Shown here: positions 15,750 through 23,357 of the stretch, in pieces
Layout: every line of letters begins with the position of its first letter
How positions within the stretch are numbered: the stretch's first letter is position 1
Origin: an uncultured Clostridium sp.
GTDB lineage: Bacteria > Bacillota > Clostridia > Clostridiales > Clostridiaceae
NCBI RefSeq assembly: GCF_934754925.1
Contig: NZ_CAKVJA010000030.1
Location: forward strand, 1 to 31,694
Direction of reading: 5' to 3'
DNA: 31,694 nucleotides
The notes under the pieces: generated by a model
What the model was told of the DNA's origin: nothing
The model's input: the letters and a program-made list of their open reading frames with translations, nothing else
Database searches by the model: none
Position numbers and translations under genes: made by a program

Positions 15750-17378
15750 GTGTCATATACGGCTTTATATAGAGAATGGAGACCAAGAACATTTAATGAT
15801 GTTGTAGGTCAAGAACATATTACAACAACCCTAAAAAATCAAATTTTAAATAATAGAATTGCTCATGCGTATCTTTTTTGTGGAACTAGAGGAACAGGAA
15901 AAACTTCTACAGCAAAAGTATTTGCAAAGGCACTCAATTGTCTTGATTTAAGAGATGGAGAACCTTGTAATAAATGCGAAATGTGCAGAAAAATAAATGA
16001 AGGTTTAGCTATAGATGTTACAGAATTAGATGCAGCTTCAAATAATGGAGTTGATAAAATTAGAGATATAATTGATGATGTTAAATACCCACCACAGGAA
16101 GCAAGATATAAAGTTTACATAATGGATGAGGTTCATATGTTATCAGCAGGTGCAGTTAATGCTTTTCTAAAAACGTTAGAAGAACCACCTAACAATGTAA
16201 TATTTATTTTAGCAACAACAGATCCACAAAAGTTACCTATTACGATTCTTTCAAGGTGTCAAAGATTTGATTTTAAAAGAATAAATAATAGTGAAATAAC
16301 AGCAAGACTTAGAAAAATAGTAAAGGAACAAAATGTTTTAGCTGATGAAAGAAGTTTAAATTTAATTGCTAGAGTTTCAGATGGTGCAATGAGAGATTCA
16401 TTAAGTATATTAGATCAGGCTATTTCTATGGGAAATGGAAATGTTGATTATAATACTGTAGTAAGTATGTTAGGATTAGTTACTAATGAGCATCTATTTA
16501 ATTTGGTTAATTCAGTAATTCAAAGAAGTGTAGAAAAAAGTATAGAGATTATAGAAGATGTAATATATTCAGGAAAAGACATATATTTATTTATAAAGGA
16601 TTTAATTGCTCATTATAGAAATTTACTTATGGTTAAGGTTACTAATAATCCAGAAGAAGTACTAGATATGTCGGAAGAAAATATTGCTTTAATTAAAGAA
16701 CAAGGTTCACGTTTGAGAGCAGAAGAGATAATGAGATGTATAAGAATACTTCAAGAGGCAGAAAATAATGCTAAGCTAAGCAAGCAAGCAAGATTATATT
16801 GTGAATTAGCTGTTATTAAAATGTGTAAAATAGAGTATGATACTTCAAATGAAGTAATGTTAACTAGATTGAATAAGTTAGAGGAAAGTTTAAGAAATGG
16901 TAGTATTAAGGTTGCTACTGCATCAAAAGAAGTTGCACAAATAAATAATATTAAGACAACTAATGCTATGCCTGGCAATAAGGTAGTTAAAGAACAATAT
17001 AGTAATGAAGTAAATGTTGGAGTTAATCCAGACTCTAAGATTACTATAAATGATGTAAAAAAATCTTGGAAAGATATAATAGAAAGATTTAAAGCTAGAA
17101 GAGAAATGATAATAAGTTCTTTAATTATGATAGGAAAACCAGTAGATTGTTCTAATGGCATAATTACTGTAGAATTTGATAATCAAAATGAATTTGCTAA
17201 AAATAGATTAAGTGAAGCTAAAAATAGAGATATTATAAATGACGTTTTCTTTGAAATATTTAGAGAAAAGGTTAAGGTAAACTTTGTAGTTCAATCTGAT
17301 GATAATAGAGGCAAAAGTACAGAGGATATTTTAAGAGATACACTAGGTGATGATTTAATTGATTTTATAGATGAATAA
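15750..17378 (+). CDS. dnaX: DNA polymerase III subunit gamma/tau
   Basis: The clamp-loader ATPase, about 542 aa. The N-terminus MSYTALYREWRPRTFNDVVGQEH is classic. Walker A is GTRGTGKTST (about 43-52), zinc-module cysteines follow (CLDLRDGEPCNKCEMC), then DEVHMLS (Walker B) and the arginine-finger motif SRCQRFDF. Residues beyond about 370 form the variable tau linker and the C-terminal domain. A GTG at 15741 opens the frame, but it lies within the AGAGGTGAG ribosome binding site; the GTG at 15750 gives the canonical start. An in-frame A AAA AAA heptamer at 17057-17063 could produce a shorter gamma-like form (see findings). ybaB and recR follow, the standard order. Confidence 0.95.
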   Translation: MSYTALYREWRPRTFNDVVGQEHITTTLKNQILNNRIAHAYLFCGTRGTGKTSTAKVFAKALNCLDLRDGEPCNKCEMCRKINEGLAIDVTELDAASNNGVDKIRDIIDDVKYPPQEARYKVYIMDEVHMLSAGAVNAFLKTLEEPPNNVIFILATTDPQKLPITILSRCQRFDFKRINNSEITARLRKIVKEQNVLADERSLNLIARVSDGAMRDSLSILDQAISMGNGNVDYNTVVSMLGLVTNEHLFNLVNSVIQRSVEKSIEIIEDVIYSGKDIYLFIKDLIAHYRNLLMVKVTNNPEEVLDMSEENIALIKEQGSRLRAEEIMRCIRILQEAENNAKLSKQARLYCELAVIKMCKIEYDTSNEVMLTRLNKLEESLRNGSIKVATASKEVAQINNIKTTNAMPGNKVVKEQYSNEVNVGVNPDSKITINDVKKSWKDIIERFKARREMIISSLIMIGKPVDCSNGIITVEFDNQNEFAKNRLSEAKNRDIINDVFFEIFREKVKVNFVVQSDDNRGKSTEDILRDTLGDDLIDFIDE

Positions 17379-17464
17379 TAGTATGTGGTTACTTTATTCT
17401 AGTAAATATTAAAAAAATACTATATAATAAAAAATAGATTTAGTTATTTAAAGGAGGATATTTT

Positions 17465-17809
17465 ATGGCAAGAGGTGGATTCCCAGGAGGTTTCGGGGGA
17501 GGAAATATAAATAACTTAATGAAGCAAGCTCAAAAGCTTCAAAAGGATATGGAACAAGCACAAAAAGAGCTTGAGGCTAAGGAATTTGAAGCATCAGTTG
17601 GTGGTGGTGCTGTTTTAGTTAAGGTTAACGGAAAGAAAGAAGTTTTAGCTATAAATATAAAAGAAGAAGTAGTAGATCCAGATGATGTTGAAATGTTAGA
17701 AGATTTAGTGCTAAGTGCAGTTAATGAAGCATTAAAGAAAGCTGATGAAGAAACTTCAAATAAAATGGGTAAATTAACTGGTGGTTTAAATATACCAGGA
17801 ATGTTTTAG
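17465..17809 (+). CDS. ybaB: YbaB/EbfC nucleoid-associated protein
   Basis: A 114-aa DNA-binding dimeric protein of the YbaB family. It starts with a glycine-rich segment (RGGFPGGFGGGN), then the long helix NLMKQAQKLQKDMEQAQKEL, the strand block VLVKVNGKKEVLAINI and the C-terminal NKMGKLTGGLNIPGMF. AAGGAGG lies 8 bases before the ATG. It sits between dnaX and recR as in most Firmicutes. Its exact role in chromosome organisation is unsettled. Confidence 0.95.
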   Translation: MARGGFPGGFGGGNINNLMKQAQKLQKDMEQAQKELEAKEFEASVGGGAVLVKVNGKKEVLAINIKEEVVDPDDVEMLEDLVLSAVNEALKKADEETSNKMGKLTGGLNIPGMF

Positions 17810-17815
17810 GACGTA

Positions 17816-17846
17816 GGGCTGTTTTTTTAAACAGTCCTTCATTTTT
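17816..17846 (+). terminator. Rho-independent terminator after ybaB
   Basis: GGGCTGTTT pairs with AAACAGTCC (one G-U pair) across a short T-rich loop, followed by TTCATTTTTT. It may partly separate recR from dnaX-ybaB. Confidence 0.7.
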
Positions 17847-17905
17847 TAAAAATTACTGTAAAGTAATACTTTTTTACTAAAAAAATGATAGAAAGTGGTG
17901 TAATT

Positions 17906-18502
17906 ATGGATTTTTATCCAGTGGCTATAGAAAAATTAATTGAAGAATTTGCAAAATTGCCAAGCATTGGTCAAAAGACAGCACAAAGACTTACATTGCA
18001 TATTTTAAATTTGCCTGAAGAAGAAGTTAAGGAGTTTGCTACTGCATTAGTAAAGGCTAGGGGAACTATAAAGTATTGTTCTGTATGTGGAAATTTTACT
18101 GATAAAGATCCATGTGCAATATGTGGTAATCCAAATAGAGATAAAAATGTTATTTGTGTAGTAGAGCAGCCTAAAGATATCATGACAATGGAGAAGGTTA
18201 AAGAGTTTAATGGGGTATATCATGTTTTACATGGAAATCTTTCTCCAATGCAAGGAAGAGGGCCTCAAGATATTAAAATAAGAGAGCTTGTTGCAAGAAT
18301 GAGTGCAGATATTAAGGAAGTTATAATTGCAACTAACCCAAATGTTGAAGGTGAAGCAACAGCAATGTATATATCAAGGATACTTAAGCCATTAGAAGTA
18401 AAGGTTACAAGAATAGCATCTGGCTTACCTGTTGGTGGTGACTTAGAATATGCTGATGAAGTAACGCTTTCAAAAGCTCTTGAAGGTAGAAAAGAAATTT
18501 AA
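17906..18502 (+). CDS. recR: recombination mediator RecR
   Basis: A 198-aa DNA-binding protein that works with RecF/RecO to load RecA on gapped DNA. Visible parts: helix-hairpin-helix LPSIGQKTAQRL, Cys4 zinc finger (CSVCGNFTDKDPCAICG), and the Toprim domain (VVEQPKDIMTME ... ATNPNVEGEATAMYI). A frame from 17885 adds seven residues but lacks a ribosome binding site; the ATG at 17906 has GTGGTG upstream and gives the usual family length. Confidence 0.95.
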   Translation: MDFYPVAIEKLIEEFAKLPSIGQKTAQRLTLHILNLPEEEVKEFATALVKARGTIKYCSVCGNFTDKDPCAICGNPNRDKNVICVVEQPKDIMTMEKVKEFNGVYHVLHGNLSPMQGRGPQDIKIRELVARMSADIKEVIIATNPNVEGEATAMYISRILKPLEVKVTRIASGLPVGGDLEYADEVTLSKALEGRKEI

Positions 18503-18523
18503 AAACTATTTTATAAATAAAAA

Positions 18524-18587
18524 TTAAGAGTTGTCATTAGTAGCATTAATAAATTTAATGTTAACACAGGCAACTCTTAACTTTTTT
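18524..18587 (+). terminator. Rho-independent terminator of recR
   Basis: TTAAGAGTTG (18524-18533) pairs with CAACTCTTAA (18571-18580), with a nested hairpin CATTAA...TTTAATG in the loop, followed by CTTTTTT. Confidence 0.75.
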
Positions 18588-18638
18588 AAACAAAAGTAAT
18601 GAAGTTTAAAAAATTAATTTCTTAATTTAAATACCATT

Positions 18639-19487
18639 TTAATAATGATATGCAACACCAATACTTCCAGGACCTACATGTAAGCCTATAATAGGGCCTA
18701 TTGATTGAATTTTTACATTCTCTAATCCTAAACTGTTTTTTAGCCTATCTGCAAGTTCTTGACCTTCAGATTGGCAGTTTATATGATGAACTATAATACC
18801 TTTTATCGGTGATTTTAAATTTTGTTCTAAAACAGTATTAACTATTTTATCAATGGCTTTTTTCTTTGTTCTTACTTTAGTAAATACTGTTGTTTTCCCA
18901 TCTTCAACTGTAAGTATAGGTTTTATTTGAAGTAATGAACCTAATAAAGCTGCAGCACTGCCAATTCTTCCACCCTTTTTTAAATAATCTAAAGTTTCGG
19001 GTACAAATATAAATTTACTATTTTTTATAACATTTTTTGCTATAGATACTACTTCATCTAAAGACTTATTTTCATTTGCTGCTTTAGCTGCTTCTAATAC
19101 AGCAAAACCTGCTTGCATACAATTACTTCTAGAATCTATCATTACAATTTTGGCATTTGGATAATTTTCGATAATCATATTTTTTACTAAATTTGATGTT
19201 GAAAATGTACCACTCATATCTGAAGATAAAAATATTCCTACAACATCATCACCATTTTTTACTATAGATTCTACTATATTATATAATTCTTCAATACTAG
19301 GTTGAGATGAAGTTGGAATTGTTGAAGATTTAGCCATTTCATTATAAAACCAATCATTTGATAAATCAGTTTCTCTATAACTATTACCATTAATTAAAAC
19401 ATTTAAGGAAGCTATAGATATTTTATATTTATCTATGTATTCTTGGGGTAAGTAGCAAGTACTATCCGCTATTATTTTTATACTCAA
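18639..19487 (-). CDS. DegV family fatty-acid-binding protein
   Basis: A 282-aa cytosolic protein of the DegV/FakB family, which binds a fatty acid and presents it to the FakA kinase for phosphorylation. Family features: IADSTCYLP at the N-terminus, STIPTSSQPSIEE (lipid-contact TSQP motif), FLSSDMSGTFST, DSRSNCMQAG and the C-terminal GLHVGPGSIGVAYH. The start is a TTG with GGAGGTG 8 bases upstream. It interrupts, on the opposite strand, the usual recR-yaaL-bofA run. No fakA is in the window, so the partner is elsewhere. Confidence 0.9.
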   Translation of the reverse strand: MSIKIIADSTCYLPQEYIDKYKISIASLNVLINGNSYRETDLSNDWFYNEMAKSSTIPTSSQPSIEELYNIVESIVKNGDDVVGIFLSSDMSGTFSTSNLVKNMIIENYPNAKIVMIDSRSNCMQAGFAVLEAAKAANENKSLDEVVSIAKNVIKNSKFIFVPETLDYLKKGGRIGSAAALLGSLLQIKPILTVEDGKTTVFTKVRTKKKAIDKIVNTVLEQNLKSPIKGIIVHHINCQSEGQELADRLKNSLGLENVKIQSIGPIIGLHVGPGSIGVAYHY

Positions 19488-19663
19488 AAATAAACACCTC
19501 CGATTAAATTTAATATTATTTAGGGTATTATATCAAAGAATTAAAGTTAAGTACAGAAATTCATGTTAATAATTTGAAATTGTGAATATATATAGAAATA
19601 TACTTTGAATAAGATTCTATTAATATGGAAAGTATCTAGATAAATACTTTTAGGAGGTAGAAG

Positions 19664-19933
19664 ATGGATATAAAAAATGTATTAAGTCTAATTTTAGTAA
19701 AATATTATAATAATGATAAAGTTAGCGATAAGGTACTAAGAGAAATACAAGCATCCATTAGAGAAATGGAAGCTGCAGAATCTATGTTCAATAGTGTAGA
19801 TGATCCCAAATTAATAGAAGCTGCTATTTATAGAGAAGAAGCTGCAAAAAGGAAATTTGATTATTTATTATCTGTAGCTAAGGAACAATATTCAAGAGAG
19901 AAAATAGAAACAAATGAGGAAATGGAAGTATAA
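19664..19933 (+). CDS. DUF2508 (YaaL-like) family protein
   Basis: An 89-aa, mostly helical, charged protein. Its sequence (VLREIQASIREMEAAESMFNSVDDPKLIEAAIYREEAAKRKFDYLL) matches the DUF2508/YaaL family, which in Bacillus lies between recR and bofA, and the position here agrees. Function is unknown. AGGAGG lies 7 bases before the ATG. bofA starts 68 bases downstream, across a perfect palindrome. Confidence 0.85.
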   Translation: MDIKNVLSLILVKYYNNDKVSDKVLREIQASIREMEAAESMFNSVDDPKLIEAAIYREEAAKRKFDYLLSVAKEQYSREKIETNEEMEV

Positions 19934-19942
19934 GGAATATTG

Positions 19943-19990
19943 CTATATAATATAAAATAATATAATATTATATTATTTTATATTATATAG
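19943..19990. repeat. perfect 48-nt palindrome before bofA
   Basis: Bases 19943-19966 are the exact reverse complement of 19967-19990 (CTATATAATATAAAATAATA... mirrored), made of A/T except the outermost C-G pair. It ends at the first G of the GGGGGG ribosome binding site of bofA. There is no T-run after it, so it is not an ordinary terminator in the plus direction. Confidence 0.9.
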
Positions 19991-20001
19991 GGGGGATAAA
20001 G

Positions 20002-20250
20002 GTGAGTGGTGAAATGATTATTTATGCTTTAGTAGGATTAGCAATTTTATTTTTAATTATAAAATTGTTAAAGTGGCCTATTAAAATATTAATTAACGGA
20101 ATTGTAGGAATTGTATTATTATATGTAGCAAATTACATAGGAGAATATTTCAATTTTTATATAACTATTAATCCTATAACTGCTCTTATTGCAGGTTTCT
20201 TAGGTATTCCAGGAGTAATATTTTTAGTAATTTTTCAATTGTTTTTTTAA
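20002..20250 (+). CDS. bofA: pro-sigma-K processing inhibitor BofA
   Basis: An 82-aa membrane protein. In Bacillus, BofA sits in the outer forespore membrane with SpoIVFA and holds the SpoIVFB protease inactive until pro-sigma-K must be cleaved. Three hydrophobic segments are visible (IIYALVGLAILFLIIKLL; ILINGIVGIVLLYVANYIG; the C-terminal NPITALIAGFLGIPGVIFLV), and the conserved C-terminal NPITALIAGFLGIPG block is characteristic. The start is GTG (20002) after GGGGGG; an ATG at 20014 is an alternative. Its presence supports an endospore former. Confidence 0.9.
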   Translation: MSGEMIIYALVGLAILFLIIKLLKWPIKILINGIVGIVLLYVANYIGEYFNFYITINPITALIAGFLGIPGVIFLVIFQLFF

Positions 20251-20363
20251 AAAATAATTTATAAATTTAGTTTATATAGTAATTCAGAAGAAAGTATTTT
20301 TGATAAGTTTAGGGTATAATATAAAAATATCTAAGTTAAAATTTTGAATTTTAATTAAAGAGA

Positions 20364-20540
20364 TAGGGAATCTTCATAAGTAATGAAGATTCCCTAAATT
20401 TATATAGACGGGAGTTAGAAGATTTTCTTAATTGCTATAAGCGAAAAGCTTCTGCATACTATATAGTATTTAAAATAATAAAAAATGTTACAAACTTTAA
20501 AAATAAATTAGGGTGCAAACACTACATCCGTTTACACCCT
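20364..20540 (+). other. structured intergenic region with three hairpins
   Basis: In the 400-bp gap between bofA and the Cys-rich gene there are three successive inverted repeats: a perfect 14-bp stem (20364-20377 with 20383-20396), a 10-bp stem with one mismatch (GAAGATTTTC with GAAAAGCTTC, about 20418-20452), and AGGGTG.AAAC with GTTT.CACCCT (20510-20520 with 20530-20540). The first may terminate bofA although its T-run is weak. I recognise no riboswitch consensus. Confidence 0.5.
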
Positions 20541-20656
20541 TTATATATAAATGATACACTAATATAATTAATGTATCGTCTATACTATTAATATAACCAT
20601 TTGAAATATAAATATGTATTAAAAATTTATACTTTTACTTATAGGAGGAAGAAATT

Positions 20657-20845
20657 ATGCCAGCAGGAAATGGAGTAAATTGTAAGTATTGTCCAGAATT
20701 CGAAAAGAAAAGATGTAATGGTGATGATAAAGGATGTTTATGTTATAAGTGTCCAAGACATTTAGGACAATGTAAGTGTGTTAAATACTGTAGAGAAACA
20801 GAATCAATTTTGATTTTTGATGAGGATTATAATGAGGGCTATTAA
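20657..20845 (+). CDS. small cysteine-rich protein (62 aa)
   Basis: I do not recognise a named family. The 62-aa protein has nine cysteines (9, 12, 20, 27, 29, 32, 39, 41, 45) in CxxC, CxCxxC and CxC patterns plus one His (35), so it very likely binds zinc or an iron-sulphur cluster, or acts as a metal-buffering mini-protein. It has no signal peptide and an acidic C-terminal tail (DEDYNEGY). A consensus AGGAGG site and a terminator overlapping the stop codon show it is a real gene. A structured leader lies upstream. Confidence 0.75.
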   Translation: MPAGNGVNCKYCPEFEKKRCNGDDKGCLCYKCPRHLGQCKCVKYCRETESILIFDEDYNEGY

Positions 20846-20863
20846 ATAGCTCTCTATTTTTTT
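20834..20863 (+). terminator. Rho-independent terminator overlapping the stop codon
   Basis: GAGGGCTAT (20834-20842) pairs with ATAGCTCTC (20846-20854) with the stop codon TAA as the loop, followed by TATTTTTTT. Confidence 0.85.
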
Positions 20864-21095
20864 ATAGAATATTATAATTATTATCACATTATTTAATTTG
20901 AATAAATAAAATATATGATATAGATTTCTTTAAATATTACGTTAATAAAATTAGTGAAAAATTACAAAAAATATATGAATTTATAAAAAAATTATAAAAT
21001 GATTTAAGGCAATAGTTGTATAAAATGTAAATAAGTAGTAAAATATCAAAAAGTAATAAATAAAATTTATAATAATTTTAATTGGGGGTTTGGAA

Positions 21096-22019
21096 ATGAT
21101 AAGAGTATTGACTAATGACGGTTTACAAGAGGGGGCTATTAATAAACTGATATCATTAGGATTTGAAGTAATTAACAATCATTATGATAAAGAAAAATTA
21201 GGTACTGCTTTAAAGGACTTTGATATTTTAGTTATTAGATCTGCAACAAAGGTTACAGCTGATATTTTAAATCAAGCACAAGGGGGAAAACTTAAACTTA
21301 TAATAAGAGCAGGGGTAGGAATTGATAATATAGATGTTTCTTATGCTAAGCAAAAGGGAATAGTTGTAAAAAATACTCCTAATGCAAGTTCTGATTCAGT
21401 TGCAGAATTAGCTATTGGACATATGTTAGCATTAGCAAGATTCATAGCTATTTCAAATTATACTATGAGAGATGGGCAATGGAATAAGAAAAAATATGAA
21501 GGTATAGAGCTTAGTGGGAAAACGTTAGGAATTATAGGCATGGGAAGGATAGGAAAGTCTTTAGCCAAAAAAGCAAAAGCACTAGGTATGAAGATTGTAT
21601 ACAATGATATGTTTGGTAAACAGGATGAATTATCATATGAGTTTTTAGAGGTAGATGAACTTTTAAAAACTTCAGATTTTATATCTTTACATGTTCCTTA
21701 TGATAAAGAGAAGGGTTCTTTAATAGGAAAAAGTCAATTTAATATTATGAAAGATGGAGTTTATTTAATTAATTGTGCTAGGGGAAAGGTTGTTGAAGAG
21801 GCAGCTTTATTAGAAGCGTTAGAAAGTGGAAAAGTTGCTGGAGCAGGAATAGATGTTTTTGAAGAAGAACCTACTAAAAATAAAGAATTAGTAAATCATC
21901 CTAAAGTAAGTGTAACTCCTCATATTGGAGCTGCTACAAAAGAGGCTCAAGAGAGAATAGGAGAAGAAGTAGTTACTACTATAGTTGATTTTGTAGCTAA
22001 TAATTTAGTAACTATATAG
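21096..22019 (+). CDS. serA: D-3-phosphoglycerate dehydrogenase (short form)
   Basis: A 307-aa NAD-dependent dehydrogenase that oxidises 3-phosphoglycerate to 3-phosphohydroxypyruvate, the first step of serine synthesis. Visible: the substrate-domain block LIIRAGVGIDNID, Rossmann motif GMGRIGKS, catalytic Arg in NCARGKVV, Glu in FEEEP and His in TPHIGAAT. It lacks the C-terminal ACT/ASB domains of longer SerA proteins, so feedback inhibition by serine through ACT is not expected. The frame opens at a TTG (21090), but the ATG at 21096 is better placed behind GGGGG. First gene of serA-DUF1015-serC. Confidence 0.93.
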   Translation: MIRVLTNDGLQEGAINKLISLGFEVINNHYDKEKLGTALKDFDILVIRSATKVTADILNQAQGGKLKLIIRAGVGIDNIDVSYAKQKGIVVKNTPNASSDSVAELAIGHMLALARFIAISNYTMRDGQWNKKKYEGIELSGKTLGIIGMGRIGKSLAKKAKALGMKIVYNDMFGKQDELSYEFLEVDELLKTSDFISLHVPYDKEKGSLIGKSQFNIMKDGVYLINCARGKVVEEAALLEALESGKVAGAGIDVFEEEPTKNKELVNHPKVSVTPHIGAATKEAQERIGEEVVTTIVDFVANNLVTI

Positions 22020-22044
22020 TTTTACAGTTATAGGAGGAAGAGTA

Positions 22045-23283
22045 ATGGCAATAATAAAAGCATTTAAAGCACTTAGACCAGTGCAGGATTTAGCATCAAA
22101 GATAGCAGCATTACCTTATGATGTAATGAATAGTGAAGAAGCTCGTGAAATGGTTAAAGATAATGAGTATTCATTTTTACATGTAGATAGAGCAGAAGTT
22201 AATTTAACTAAAGATACTAATATATATGATAAAGTTGTATATGAAAAGGCAAGAGAGGTACTAGATAAGATGATTGACAGTGGTCTATATATTCAAGATG
22301 ATAAACCTTGTATGTATATATATAGACAAACCATGAATGGAAAAAGCCAAACAGGGTTAGTTGTTTGCACATCAATAGACGATTATATTAATAATAAAAT
22401 AAAGAAACATGAATATACTAGAAAAGATAAGGAGCTAGATAGAATAAACCATGTTGATTATTGTGATGCAAATACAGGGCCAATATTTTTAACATATAGA
22501 AATCAAGTTGAAATATCTAATATAATAGATGAGTGGATAAAAAATAAGCCATTATATGATTTTGTATCTGAAGATGGTAATGGACACACTGTATGGATAA
22601 TTGACAATGATAATACTATAGAAAAATTAACTACACTTTTTGAAGCTATAGATAGCTTATATATTGCAGATGGGCATCATAGAGCTAAATCAGCTGTAGA
22701 AGTAGGGCTAAAGCGTAGAAAGAAAAATCCAAGTTATACAGGAGATGAGGAATTTAATTATTTCTTGTCTATAGTTTATCCTGATAATGAATTAGAGGTT
22801 TTGGATTATAATAGAACAGTTAAGGATTTAAATGGATTAAGTAAAGAGGAATTTTTAAATGCTATAGAAAAGGGTTTTAAGATTAAAGTTTCTGAAAGTC
22901 CTGTTAAGCCAATTAGAAAACATACCTTTGGTATGTATATGGATAATACTTGGTATGAACTTGAAGCAAAAAGAGGAACATTTAATGAAAAAGATCCCAT
23001 GGATAGATTAGATGTATCAATTCTTCAGAATAACTTGCTTTCTCCAATATTAGGGATTGATGATCCAACTAAGTCTGATAGAATTGAATTTATTGGTGGT
23101 ATAAGAGGCATTAAGGAGTTAGAAAAAAGGGCTAATAAAGATATGAAAGTAAGCTTTTCAATGTTTGCTACAACAATAGATGATATTATGAGTATTGCGG
23201 ATTGTGGAATGATAATGCCACCAAAATCTACATGGTTTGAACCAAAACCTAGAAGTGGATTATTTATTCATAAGCTTAGTTAA
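22045..23283 (+). CDS. DUF1015 family protein, possible serine/phosphoserine kinase-type enzyme
   Basis: A 412-aa cytosolic protein of the DUF1015 family. It begins with FKALRPVQDLASKIAALPYDVMN, typical of the family, and contains IADGHHRAKSA at about residues 208-218. The GHHR motif resembles the nucleotide-binding GxHR motif of the ParB/sulfiredoxin fold, which includes free serine kinases (SerK/SbnI). AGGAGG precedes the ATG. It lies 25 bases after serA and 74 bases before serC with no terminator, so it is almost certainly in the serine operon. A role in phosphoserine/serine interconversion is inference from motif and context; no serB is present in the window. Confidence 0.85.
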   Translation: MAIIKAFKALRPVQDLASKIAALPYDVMNSEEAREMVKDNEYSFLHVDRAEVNLTKDTNIYDKVVYEKAREVLDKMIDSGLYIQDDKPCMYIYRQTMNGKSQTGLVVCTSIDDYINNKIKKHEYTRKDKELDRINHVDYCDANTGPIFLTYRNQVEISNIIDEWIKNKPLYDFVSEDGNGHTVWIIDNDNTIEKLTTLFEAIDSLYIADGHHRAKSAVEVGLKRRKKNPSYTGDEEFNYFLSIVYPDNELEVLDYNRTVKDLNGLSKEEFLNAIEKGFKIKVSESPVKPIRKHTFGMYMDNTWYELEAKRGTFNEKDPMDRLDVSILQNNLLSPILGIDDPTKSDRIEFIGGIRGIKELEKRANKDMKVSFSMFATTIDDIMSIADCGMIMPPKSTWFEPKPRSGLFIHKLS

Positions 23284-23357
23284 TTATAATTATTATTTGG
23301 CAATAAGCAAAAATAATAAACAAACTAATATAATAAAGAAATTGGGGGGACATATAT

